Assembly (NCBI GenBank): GCA_963210315.1
Contig: OY723322.1
Span: 1,364,001 to 1,428,000 of the forward strand
DNA from: Rhynchopus euleeides
Lineage: Eukaryota > Euglenozoa > Diplonemea > Diplonemida > Diplonemidae
Length of the DNA: 64,000 bases
Direction: 5' to 3'
Shown: positions 21,060 through 31,336 of the stretch, one piece after another
Layout: each line of letters opens with the position of its first letter
Numbering within the stretch: position 1 is the stretch's first letter
Notes under the pieces: generated by a model
Seen by the model: the letters and a program-made list of their open reading frames with translations, nothing else
The model's database searches: none
Told to the model about the DNA's origin: nothing
Translations under genes and position numbers: made by a program

Positions 21060-22529
21060 ATGAGGTCTGCCGCTGTTGCGGTGCTGTGTGCCTCTGGGTT
21101 GGCGCTCGCCACTGCGGATGTGAAGGTGCAGGTCGATGTGGCGCGTGTCCAGGCGGAGACGGATAGCAACTACGTCTGCGTCGGAATGGACTGGTGGCCT
21201 GCCAACAAATGCAACTGGGATGTGTGCCCCTGGGGGGACGCAGGCATCCTGACAAGCGACCTGCAGGACCCCGCCCTGCTGCGTGTTGTGAAGGATCTGG
21301 GTGGGGTGTACCTGCGTATCGGCGGCTCGCTGTGCGACGGCATCACCTACAAGGCGGGGGGTGTGCAGGCCTGCCCCGGGATGACGCCCACCCCGCCCGC
21401 CAACGCGACGTGGTTCGAAGGCGGGTGCCTCACCATGGAGCGGTGGGACCAGATCAACGCCTTCGCACAGCTGACAGGCGCAAAGCTGGTGTTCGCGCTG
21501 AACGCCAACTACAATAGGTCTGCGTCGCCAACCAACGACTGGGACCCCTCGAATGCAGCGGCCCTAATGGAGTACACCGTGGCGAAGGGGTACGATGTGT
21601 TTGCGTGGGAGTTTGGCAACGAGCTTGGGTACAACGCGTCGGTGTTTGCGAAGGGGCTGGTGCAGCTGCGAGATGTGCTGGCGGCGGCCTACAGCGGGGC
21701 TGCGCTGCCGCTGCCGAAGATCATCGCCCCTGATGAGATTCGGTGGGACGACAGCTTCTTCGGAGAGCTGATCCCACTCGTGTCGGACTTTGTGTACGCC
21801 GTGACATGGCACAGCTACCCGCTGGGTGCGGGGTACGACAACCCCAACCTGAACAAGCATGTGATGGACCCCTCGCAGCACGACAGCTGGATGCGCACCG
21901 CCTCCGATGCTGCGAACCTGACACACCGTCTCACGGGCGGCAAGATGAAGGTCTGGATGGGCGAATCGGGCGGTGCCTACGACAGCGGGCACAACGGGAC
22001 GTCGAACCGGTTCCTCTACGCCTTCTGGTACCTTGACTCCATGGCAGGGCTGGCGGCTGCAGGGCAGGATGTCTTCTGCAGGCAGGCCTTCATCGGGGGG
22101 AACTATGAGCTTGTCAACCATGAGACATTTGACCCCAATCCTGACTACTACGGGGCACTGCTGTTCAAGCGGCTGATGGGGCCGAAGGTGCTGACTGCTG
22201 GGAGTGACAGCAGCATAGTGCGGGCGTGGTCGCATTGCACGCAGGATGGCTCGTCGTCCAACGTGACGATGCTGCTGATGAACTTCGGCAACAGCACTGT
22301 GTCGGTCGATGTGCCGCAGTCGTCGCAGCCCCGCATGGAGTACCACATGACAGCACCCTTCATCAACTCTACGCAAGTGTTCCTCAACGGTCGTATGCTG
22401 TCGCAGCCAAGCCCATCACTGGATCCCATTCTTGTCGCAGCTGACCAGCCTGTCACCCTCACAAACACTTCCTACGCCTTCGTCGTCTACACTCCTGCAG
22501 CAGGCGGGGTGTGTGGGGGCCAGTCTTAA
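21060..22529 (+). CDS. Heparanase-like glycoside hydrolase family 79
   Basis: Endo-beta-glucuronidase-like enzyme expected to cut heparan-sulfate or similar glucuronide chains in the lysosome or outside the cell; 489 residues, no introns. A signal peptide (MRSAAVAVLCASGLALATA) starts at the chosen ATG. Family landmarks: DPALLRVVKDLGGVYLRIGGS near the N-terminus, WEFGNELG with the acid/base Glu188, VTWHSYPLG, and KVWMGESGGAY with the nucleophile Glu302. RFLYAFWYLDSMAGLAAAGQDVFCRQAF and NPDYYGALLFKRLMGP match the later barrel region. There are several N-glycosylation sites. It is close in length to animal heparanase but the linker that animals excise is not obvious. With the sulfatase at the left edge it makes two heparan-type degradation genes in one window. 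A plant-type GH79 glucuronidase is the main alternative. Confidence 0.9.
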   Translation: MRSAAVAVLCASGLALATADVKVQVDVARVQAETDSNYVCVGMDWWPANKCNWDVCPWGDAGILTSDLQDPALLRVVKDLGGVYLRIGGSLCDGITYKAGGVQACPGMTPTPPANATWFEGGCLTMERWDQINAFAQLTGAKLVFALNANYNRSASPTNDWDPSNAAALMEYTVAKGYDVFAWEFGNELGYNASVFAKGLVQLRDVLAAAYSGAALPLPKIIAPDEIRWDDSFFGELIPLVSDFVYAVTWHSYPLGAGYDNPNLNKHVMDPSQHDSWMRTASDAANLTHRLTGGKMKVWMGESGGAYDSGHNGTSNRFLYAFWYLDSMAGLAAAGQDVFCRQAFIGGNYELVNHETFDPNPDYYGALLFKRLMGPKVLTAGSDSSIVRAWSHCTQDGSSSNVTMLLMNFGNSTVSVDVPQSSQPRMEYHMTAPFINSTQVFLNGRMLSQPSPSLDPILVAADQPVTLTNTSYAFVVYTPAAGGVCGGQS

Positions 22530-22964
22530 GTGTGTGCAGGCGTTGCCCCCGTTTTGTTCTGCCCAACCTCTCCCTCTCAGCGTCTTCTTGTCAGACAGAA
22601 TATCGTCCCACCCGCGTTGTTATTCCGTTGTGGGAATTGTAAACTTGTACACAACAGGTACACACCTCCTGTGTTGCACGCATTCCTGTGTCTGTGAAGC
22701 TACAGCGTGTGGAGTATGACTCGGATGCTGTATCCACTCCCTGCTCTTTCTTGCCTACCGAATGGGGCAAACGTGCCCGCAGAAACGGGGCAGCCGCGGT
22801 GATACAGCTCACCGTGGAATTAACGTCGACTGAACCACACATGCACCCTACCCCACCCAACCCCGTCGCCTTGTAATGAACTTCTTTGCAGATGTTGCCT
22901 CCCGACCATACTCACCACCACCACTTGCAGGTGCAGGGCTTGGCTGGCCCACACCTGAGCAAAG
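22530..22964. other. Intergenic region
   Basis: No gene seen. An acceptor-like tract ends in GCAG at 22929-22930, 34 nt before the next ATG. Confidence 0.5.
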
Positions 22965-25900
22965 ATGGCACAGCTCGACCCTGAGATGCTGTCGGCGCTG
23001 ATGGCCCAGCAGGACGGGCTAGACGAGGAGCGGTACAAGCACATGTGCGACAACATGACGGAGGAGGAGAGGCTGAAAGAGGCGCAGGCGCGCAGCGAGC
23101 TGGACCAGATGATGCAGGACCTTTACAGCGAGTGCTACACCGACAAGCACCTCGACCTGGCGGGGCTGCTGATGGAGCAGTACAACGCTGCCCAGCGCAA
23201 CCCCGACGCGAAGGAGATGCAGTTCACACCCGAGGCCCTGAAGATCGTGCCCTGGGCAAAGGCGCTGGTGGCGATGCAGCTGATCCAGCTCGCCAGCCAG
23301 AGCACCACCGATGCGGAGGAGAGGGCGAAGATCGGAGAGATCCAGTACCGGGGGATCGAGATCATCGCACTCAACTACAAGAGGTGCCGTGAGGAGATCA
23401 CGTCGATGCTCCTTGCCCTCGCAGATGTGGGTGCGGCTGCCAAGAGCGCTGCGAAGCCCGAAGTCAAGGCGGAGGACATGTCGCCCCGCAAGGGCAGCCT
23501 GCTGCCCCAGGAGACGTTCAACCAGATGGAGGCGGAGGTGCGGAAGAACGAGGCGCGCATGGCGGATATCCTGGCGAAGCTGAAGGACGGTGCCACCGAT
23601 GCGCAGGCCATGGAGCTCGCAACAGAGTACTCCACCTTGAAGGCGGCCACCAGCGCCATTGTGGGGGACATCCGCCTGAAGGACCCCCAGGTGTTGGTCC
23701 ACGAGGACTGGATGGGCGACAACTTCACGCCGCAGCTGCGGAAGATCGCTGCCGAGGTGCTGGCCTCCACAGCCTACCCGGAGCTGAAGAAGTGGGCGAA
23801 CTCGATGGATGCGCTGTCAGCCTTCACGCAGGACCACACGGTGACGATGATGAACTCGCTGCTGCACTCGCTATCCAACATCTACAAGGCGAACCGCACC
23901 GCGCTGTCCCCCAAGATGAACCGCAAGAACAAGAGCAGGATCGGCACCCTGCAGGCCGAGGGGGTCAAGCTCAACAGGGCTGCGTGCTTCATCCGGTCCT
24001 TCACAGCTCTCGATGATGACGACTGGGCAGATGCCTGTGCAGCCTTCACCCCTGAGGCGACGACGATTGTGGATCAGCTCAGCGAGGCGAAGGACGAGGG
24101 TGCGCTTGCGGAGTGGGCATCCAACGTGACCCTCATCGTGGAGTACGCGCGTGAGGTGGAGCGCAACATCGGGACTGTCATCGACGAGCGGGAGGCGAAC
24201 GCCTCGCTGATTACCACCCTCCTCTACGCCGATGCGAGCGGGCTGTACCAGAAGTTCCTGAACTGCTTCGAGAACAAACACGGCGAGCTCTCCATGGAGA
24301 TCTGCAAGCGCGACGCCCCGAAGACCCTCCTCCGCTGGGCACAGGCGCTGCTGTCGCTGTCGACCCCCCTCGACACGAAGATCGTCGACACCGTTGCGGG
24401 CTTCGCACGCGACAACGCAGCGGAGCTCGCCGCACAGCAGATCGACCCCTCCGCCACCTTCGAGGAGGGCCTCAAATACATGCGTGACGTCAACGGTGCA
24501 TCCCGCACCGACGAGGCGTGGAAGGCTGTGACGGAGACTGCGAAGTGCCTCATCCCTGAGGAGATGCCTGCAGAGATGGTGGAGTGGTCCTTCGCAGTGA
24601 CGGAGCTGAAGGGCTACCTCACACGCCTGGAGAGCGGCATGGAGGCCGTCATCGAGGAGTACACACGCAACAAGGCTGAGATCGACGACATCGCGACAAA
24701 CGGCCTCCCTGCCCCTCCGCCGGAACCCACACCTCCGCCACCCCCCGCACAGCAGCAGCAGCAGGCACCTCCGCCACCAAAGGCGGAATCACGCACCGTC
24801 ATGTCCCCCACCGAGCAGCTCCCCCCTGTCACGGCACAGGCTGCCCCAACGGAAGCGCCTGCAGCCAGCGCGATCTCGACACCGGAGTCGGGCTACCTGC
24901 AGGGCGCCCTGTCTGCCATGATCGACGAGACGGAGCAGCAGGAGAAGCAGAAGGAGGTGGAGGAGACGACGCGCCGCCAGAGCCTCGCCACCGAGGCGGT
25001 GCCGGTGCTGCCCCCTGCCCCTGAGGAGCCGCCTGCCCGGAAGCGCAGCGCCCCCAAGGTGTCGGGCGACATGGGTGCCGCAGATTCCGACGAGAGCGAC
25101 GACGACGACGAGGAGGTGCCGGCTGAGGCACCGCAGCGGCCGCAGCCGCTGGAAGCGCCGAAGGCGGTGCCTCCCCTCAATCCTGTGGCCTCCCTTCCGG
25201 ACGTGAGCCCGAAGGCCAGCAGCGCTGTGGCGCAGCGGCCTGCCTCGCTGGATGCCGTCGCAACGGAGAGCGCCTCGGTGTCGGAGGCTTCGCCGGCCGC
25301 AGGGGACACCCCGTCGCGGCGGCGGAAGAAGGACTCGGTGCGGAGGTCGGTGGTGTCCGTTGCCGACGGGGAGGGCGAGGGCGGCGATGAGGAGAAGGGG
25401 GAGAGGAAGAAGAAGAAGAAGAAGAAGAAGAAGAAGGCGGCTGAGGATGGGGAGGAGGAGGGCGCCGAGGGGGAGGACGGGGAGGTGAAGCGGAAGAAGA
25501 AGAAGAAGAAGGCGGAGGCCGGGGAGGGGGATGGGGAGAAGGACGCGGCTGACGAGAGCAGCGCCTCCCCGAGGACTGGGGTGTCCTCACTCGCGCCGAG
25601 CCCGGCGCCGACCCCCACCGCTGCGGATCGGGCGAAGCGTCCGTCGCTGCCGGCACGCTCGCCGCTGCCTCCACCGCCTGCCCCTGCACGGCCTCCGGTT
25701 GATATGAACGAGGTGACGGAAGCCGCTGCTGCGAAGCTGGTGGATGTGTCGAAGGCCATGCAGGCGACCTCAACTTCTGTTGTTTCGTCGTCGTCTTCAT
25801 CTTCGTCTGTCAACGCCGCTGCCCCGGAGGACCAGGGGCCACGGGTGATCCAGGTGCAGCGCAGGGAGAACCTGCGCATTCCCGAGAACCCCATCCTGCC

Positions 25901-26060
25901 TAACAAGGCTGAGGTGCAGGAGGACAACGAGGAGGAGGCTGCTGCACCCACTCAGGTGTTCGTGCAGCCTGCGGCGAGGACCATGGCGCAGGCGGTGCGG
26001 GCCGATCCCCAAGTGGCGCGTGGGATTATTTTCATCCAGCCGCGCAACGTTGAGGCGTGA
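22965..26060 (+). CDS. Large unknown protein, helical N-half and low-complexity C-half
   Basis: 1031 residues, single exon, not recognised. Residues ~1-585 are predicted largely alpha-helical with even hydrophobic spacing (for example YSTLKAATSAIVGDIRLKD and DQLSEAKDEGALAEWASNV), resembling a long helical-repeat or scaffold fold. Residues ~585-1031 are low complexity: Pro/Gln runs, acidic clusters (SDESDDDDEE), and two Lys-rich stretches alternating with Glu/Gly (about ten Lys near residue 814). The last ~80 residues are more ordered and end VFVQPAARTMAQAVRADPQVARGIIFIQPRNVEA-like sequence. Codon bias is strong throughout. A cytoskeletal or scaffold role is conceivable but not supported by any motif I know. 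Confidence 0.75.
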   Translation: MAQLDPEMLSALMAQQDGLDEERYKHMCDNMTEEERLKEAQARSELDQMMQDLYSECYTDKHLDLAGLLMEQYNAAQRNPDAKEMQFTPEALKIVPWAKALVAMQLIQLASQSTTDAEERAKIGEIQYRGIEIIALNYKRCREEITSMLLALADVGAAAKSAAKPEVKAEDMSPRKGSLLPQETFNQMEAEVRKNEARMADILAKLKDGATDAQAMELATEYSTLKAATSAIVGDIRLKDPQVLVHEDWMGDNFTPQLRKIAAEVLASTAYPELKKWANSMDALSAFTQDHTVTMMNSLLHSLSNIYKANRTALSPKMNRKNKSRIGTLQAEGVKLNRAACFIRSFTALDDDDWADACAAFTPEATTIVDQLSEAKDEGALAEWASNVTLIVEYAREVERNIGTVIDEREANASLITTLLYADASGLYQKFLNCFENKHGELSMEICKRDAPKTLLRWAQALLSLSTPLDTKIVDTVAGFARDNAAELAAQQIDPSATFEEGLKYMRDVNGASRTDEAWKAVTETAKCLIPEEMPAEMVEWSFAVTELKGYLTRLESGMEAVIEEYTRNKAEIDDIATNGLPAPPPEPTPPPPPAQQQQQAPPPPKAESRTVMSPTEQLPPVTAQAAPTEAPAASAISTPESGYLQGALSAMIDETEQQEKQKEVEETTRRQSLATEAVPVLPPAPEEPPARKRSAPKVSGDMGAADSDESDDDDEEVPAEAPQRPQPLEAPKAVPPLNPVASLPDVSPKASSAVAQRPASLDAVATESASVSEASPAAGDTPSRRRKKDSVRRSVVSVADGEGEGGDEEKGERKKKKKKKKKKAAEDGEEEGAEGEDGEVKRKKKKKKAEAGEGDGEKDAADESSASPRTGVSSLAPSPAPTPTAADRAKRPSLPARSPLPPPPAPARPPVDMNEVTEAAAAKLVDVSKAMQATSTSVVSSSSSSSSVNAAAPEDQGPRVIQVQRRENLRIPENPILPNKAEVQEDNEEEAAAPTQVFVQPAARTMAQAVRADPQVARGIIFIQPRNVEA

Positions 26061-26750
26061 GTTGCTTCTTTAGCCCACTTCGCTGTTCTCCCTTTCGTTG
26101 GTGTTGAGGAGCGCCCTGTGTGGGGAGAGGGAGGGGGGGGGTGGGGAAGGGGGGGGGGGTATTTCGGTGTTATGACGAATCTGCTGTGTCTGCTACGCCA
26201 CTCCTTGCAGGCGGTGCTGCTTATTTTTTGTCACTCACAGCAACTCAAAATACGTCACCGCCTCACCTCCCCAAGCCCCCACCACCCCTCCGGAGATGTG
26301 TTGCCGTTTCAAACAAACTTTCGGACCGACTGACTCTACTTTCTCACCCGAATGAAAACCCATCCATGTTCCACCATACCGTTGCTCTCAGTTCCAGGCG
26401 AATGGGAAAGGGAAAAAAGGGGTGATGACGTTGGGATGTGGGCACATCACACCAGTCAGCTCTCGGGTCACCTCCGAGCTGCCATCAAGAGTGGGGGCAC
26501 TTTGATCACATGTTCCCCTGCAAAGAGGGTGTGGAAGCTTAGAATCGCTTGTCAGGCCACGCCACGTTTGCCAAAGTCGGCAATAGAAAAGGAATCATAC
26601 ACGTCAGACTGGAGATTGGGAGGACTGGTATTTCCCCCCGAAAATTGTATTTTTTTTGATCTGGAAAGGGAATTGAGGATCACAACAAACGGAGGGGAAA
26701 GAAAAGCCTTCGGCGCTAATTGTTTTCGAAAATGACCCCCCCCCCCCCTA

Positions 26751-28079
26751 GGGGACCAGATGTACTTGAAAAATTTGTAATAAAAATTTTTCCGACCCCA
26801 AACAAGGGTTATTGGCACCTAAAATGGGTGTACCCGCCTCAAAAATATGTCTGGGGACCCAATGAAACCGGTTTTTCACACTTAGTCGCCCATTTTCGGC
26901 CCGAATTTTTGAAAAATCGGTGAAAAAAGGGGGTTTCGCCATTATGGGCAAAATCCCGATTTTCATGAAAAAATGACAAAATCGGGGCAACTAGACCCCA
27001 TTTTGGGTGGTTTTCGGGTGAAAAACGTACCCTAGACATCCCTGGGGTACATTGTATACCCTCCAGGGCCTCTAGGACCAGTAGAATCACGTGAAAATGT
27101 GTTTTTTTACCCAAAAAAAGGACCCTGCAACCACCCTGCACACATCCTGCAACCATGTTGCAGGCACACTATAACCCAATAACCACCCAGAAACCACTGA
27201 GCCTGCCCTATAAGGGGTGTATGGGCCTGTCGGAACAGGTTTTCTACACCGAGTTGCCCAAATTCGGTCCGAGAATTTGAAAAAACTGTGAAGAACGGGG
27301 AATTTGCCCGTGTGTGGTAAAAGTCCTAATTTTTATGAAAAAATGACAAAATCGGGGCGACTAGACCCCATTTTGGGTGGTTTTCGGGTGAAAAACGTAC
27401 CCTAGGCATCCCTGGGGTACATTGTATACCATCCAGGGCCTCTAGGACCAGTAGAAGTGTGTGAAAATGCCTTTTTTTAACCCAAAAAAAGGACCCTGCA
27501 ACGATGTTGGAGGACCCTGCACACATCCTGCAGCCATGTTGTAGGCACCCTATAACCCTATAACCACCCAGAAACCACTGGGAATGCCCTAAAAGGGTTG
27601 TATGGGCCTGTCGGAACAGGTTTTCTCCACCGAATTGCCCAAATTCGGTCCGATATTTTGAAAAAACTGTGAAAAATGGGGGTTTCGCCCATGTGGGGTA
27701 AATGTCCCAATTTTACGAAAAAATGATAAAATTAGGGCGACTAGACCCCATGTTGGGTGGTTTTCGGGTGAAAAATGTACCCTAGGCATCCCTGGGGCAC
27801 ATTGTATACCATCCAGGGCCTCTAGGACCAGTAGAAGTGCGTTAAAATGCACATTTTTACCCAAAAATGACCCTGCAACCACCTTGCACAGGACTCACCC
27901 CAGAAAAGCGAAAAAAATGCCAAAAAATGGCCAAAAATGAGGGTTGGTGGGCCCAAAAGTGGGTAAAAACCTCCGGAAATTCATATCCGGAGTGGGTTTG
28001 GGGGTGGGTTGGCACTGTTGACCTCCAGACCTGGATATTTCAAAAAAATTACAGTTTTTCTCAAGGACATCTGGGGGCC
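26751..28079. mobile_element. AT-rich TIR element with internal tandem repeats
   Basis: A 1.33-kb AT-rich segment in GC-rich DNA. Its ends are imperfect inverted repeats: the left end reads GGGGACCAGATGTACTTGA and the reverse complement of the right end reads GGCCCCCAGATGTCCTTGA. Each end is flanked by TA (26749-26750 and 28080-28081), itself inside a C-run (26736-26748 and 28082-28099). A TA duplication is the mark of Tc1/mariner-type insertion. There is no transposase frame, so it is non-autonomous. Its middle holds three diverged tandem units. Confidence 0.7.
26820..27890. repeat. Three ~375-bp tandem repeat units
   Basis: The string CTAGACCCCA recurs at 26991, 27361 and 27741 (periods 370 and 380). 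Around each copy GGGTGGTTTTCGGGTGAAAAA, GGGGTACATTGTATACC and AGGGCCTCTAGGACCAGTAG also recur with small changes. The edges of the first and last units are approximate. The units lie wholly inside the TIR element. Confidence 0.85.
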
Positions 28080-31000
28080 TACCCCCCCCCCCCCCCCCCA
28101 ACAAAAGAATGAAGTATAGCTACCCACCCCTCCCCCGGGACCTTTCTTTGAGTTCTGTCCTGGGGCCGTCTTTCCCCCCCCCCCCCCCCCTCTCTCACGA
28201 AGTGCATCCTCCCTTGAACCTAAGGTGGCGTCCCCCCTTTAGGTCACCGAGAAACTCCTCCGGCGCACCCTGCTTGTCTGCTGGAATGGGGTTGGGGGGA
28301 CCGTTGTCAGAGTTGGATGAACCGGCCCCCCCTCCTTCCCCCCCACCCGGGAAATGCCTGCAGCCAAGCAGCACTCCCCCCCCCGCCGGAAATGGAAACC
28401 GGATCGCGGGGAGGTGGGGCGACTGGTAGGAAGGAGGCTGTGGCAAGGTGGCGTGTGTGGCACCGAAAGGAGCACGTCGCAGACAGGACAGCCGGCTACC
28501 GAACCCAGCACAGAGAACATGCAGGGTCGCCGAGACGCCCCCTCCCCGTAGGGCATATACACGATGATATTTCTCTCTTTCCCGTGGTATTCAATACTGT
28601 TTTGTCACCACTGCGAAAACAACATCCCTCACCGCCTGGCACACCCCTCCCTGCGCAAAGTCTATTGTGTGCACCCTCTGGAACTGGAGCAACCCAAGTT
28701 ATCTCGTTTGTGTGACGTTCTTTTTTTGTGTTCCGTGCCTTCGAGGTTGTGCCTGTGTTGATAGCCACCGCCTCCCCCAGGGCGTCCGCCCCCCTGGAGG
28801 TACGCAGGGTGTGGGGGGGTTTTTTCCCCTTCTCTTTTTTAGTACACCCCCACATCCCTCCCTCTTCCGGCTCCGCCTCCCCCTTTTCAAGCCCCCCCCC
28901 CCAGGCCCCCCCCCCTTGTTTCGTCTGCGATATTTCGTGTTTACTACTGTACAACAAAAACCGACATGCTGAGCGAGTCTCCCGACGTTCCTCTAGAGGG
29001 GGGGATCCGTGGTGGTCGCCATGGCGTTTTCTGCCTGCAAATGCTCCCCCGCGTCTTTTCTCCCGTACGTATATGCCGTCTGCCACCCCCTCCCCCCTTT
29101 TTTGCCCGCTCTACCAGCCAGGTCAAAACAGATCGCGACTCTTCTTGTTTTGAAATTATTGATCGGAGTACTCCTCATCCTCCCCAGCAACGCTAGCACC
29201 ATCTCGCCCCTGCTTCCCTCGGCCCCTGTGGTGGCCGAGGCGGTTTTTCTCTTCTCCCCGTCGATTTGTGGTGGTGGTGGATAGGCGCCTCCACTGCCTG
29301 GTGGCAGGAGGGACTCGAAAAGAATAAGCCTCGTCACATCCCAGGAGAAGCAAAAACGGACACCCTCACTGAGCGATTGATGCTTCAAAATTCTGAGCGA
29401 ATCAAACAGCCCCCCATTGGGCCCCAATATTTCCGTTGTGGTCTCCGCTAGATTATCGGCGTGTGTGCTGATCAGACCCGCACACACTTCCACAAAACAC
29501 ACACACACAGCACATGAACCATTTTGTAGCAGCATATGTCAGCACACCGAGCCCGGTGCTGAATGTGATCTTCCTACTATTCACACACACTCAGAGTGGG
29601 CAATGATCCACACAGGATCTCCTCACTGAAAACGTGGTCACCACACACACCCACACACGGATTGAGATAGGTCCAGATCAGGCATACAGGCATCACCCTG
29701 TCAGCCGCCTGGCGGCCCCCCCGGGTGCCCCCCGTAGAGTTACTTAGAGAGAGGAAGAGGAGGACGAGGAGGACGATGCTGATTCCCTCCCACCCGCTGT
29801 GCGATACACTTTCCACGCCTGCGTGTGGTTCCAGTTCCGTGCGTGTTCGGGGGGGGGGGTGCGGGTGAGGTGATAGAGAGTTTATTTCACATTCCGTGTG
29901 ATGTTTGTTGGCGGGGAGGGCAGTTCCCCTGCATCTCACGGGGGGGGGGGGGTGGCATGCCATATACAATTCGATTCGCCCAACCCACCGCACACACGTC
30001 GTAGCTACATGCCTTTCCACCACCTCTGCCCTCGCGTCATCTGGTGAAATCCGATTCTTTAGTAAACCATTATTCCCTATTTGTTTTTACCACAACAGTC
30101 AACAGGGGGGTGGGGCGGGGGGGGGAGAGCTCCTGTCAAAAAGTGTCAAAACAAAAGAGATAGTCGCGGGGACAGCGCTTTTGGGGGGGGGGGTGGGCAC
30201 ACTTGCAAGAGGGGGCCTTTTCTTCCCCTTCCCCTGGAAGGGGGCGAAGAGGGGAATCGGGGAGGGAGGTTGCAAAGGGGGGCCAGCCGAGAAGTGCTGC
30301 CCCAGCTGGGGGGGGGGGGAAGAAGGTGCGGAACGTCGCGCCGATGTGCAACAGAAGGTGCCCCTGCCCCCCCCCCCCCTCCTCCCTCCCATTGTGCATT
30401 GATCTGCCTTGTACAACATATTTGGTGTAGTGACTACAAAAATGACTAACATTTTGCAAGAAGGTGCTGGGAGATTTACTTTTCCATTCACTCTCGACGA
30501 TCAAACCCTCTCTGCCCCAGGGTTTCGAGCCTGATCCTTCGGCATCTTGGGGGCCTCTACGAGACAGGGTGTCAACAGGGCGCCCAACCCGTGAGGTAGC
30601 GATGAGAGCTGCGATGCGGCCGCGACAGCAGCCCCAACCACCGCGTCGCGGGTAGGTCGGGCCGCACTTCAAGCGGATGAGGCTATGGCTGACTGGTGGA
30701 GGGAGACCTCCGGTGCGTCGTGAAGGAGGATGTCTTCCACGGCTTCTGGCAGCCGCTGCAATACCGACACCCACTGCACTTCTGCAATCCAGGGGTTGTG
30801 GAAGCCCCCGAGGTGTGCACGAATAACCAGTTATATTGTAACTTGTCATGTTGAACAGAGAGGTTCGCCGCCGAAGGAATGTGTTGCAGCACTGAGACAC
30901 AGCCCACAGGTGCGACCACGTGCGAATAGCCCTCTCGCCAAGGACTTGGCGTTTAACTTACCTGTTGTTCGTTGCTCCGAGCCCTTGATGGGCACAACAT

Positions 31001-31336
31001 CATTATCACCGCAACACACCATCACACCACACCACACACCACCCCACCCCCACCAGGTGCCTCCTATCCCCGACCCCTACACAGCCACCCGCCCACCTCA
31101 GTGGAGGGTGTGAGGGGACGGCCTTCCCGCCACGTCGGGGGCACTGCGTTCTTCCATACACACACGCCATACCCACACCCTCGCCCCTCCCCACTTTCTT
31201 CTGGGGGCGGGGCGGGAGGTGTGGGGGGAGGGGGGGGCTGTGGAGGTTCTGTTGGAGATATACACGTGGATATCAGACCAGGGGTGACGCGACACTTGTG
31301 TAATATTGCCTCACCTCCACCAAAAAAGCGCAAAAA

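Larger units (their letters stand above)
26061..31336. other. 5.3-kb gene-free region with transposable element
   Basis: Holds G-runs just after the previous gene (26133-26141, ~26149-26159), the AT-rich TIR element at 26751-28079, and then ~3 kb of sequence with many long G or C runs (for example near 28177-28190, 29851, 29940-29952, 30184-30193, 30309-30318, 30367-30379). No gene, tRNA or rRNA was recognised. Open frames here are without the local codon bias. Confidence 0.55.

Noticed and set aside
30480-30670. tRNA-like B-box (GGCTCGAAACC on the - strand)
   Set aside because: No cloverleaf or A-box could be built around it.
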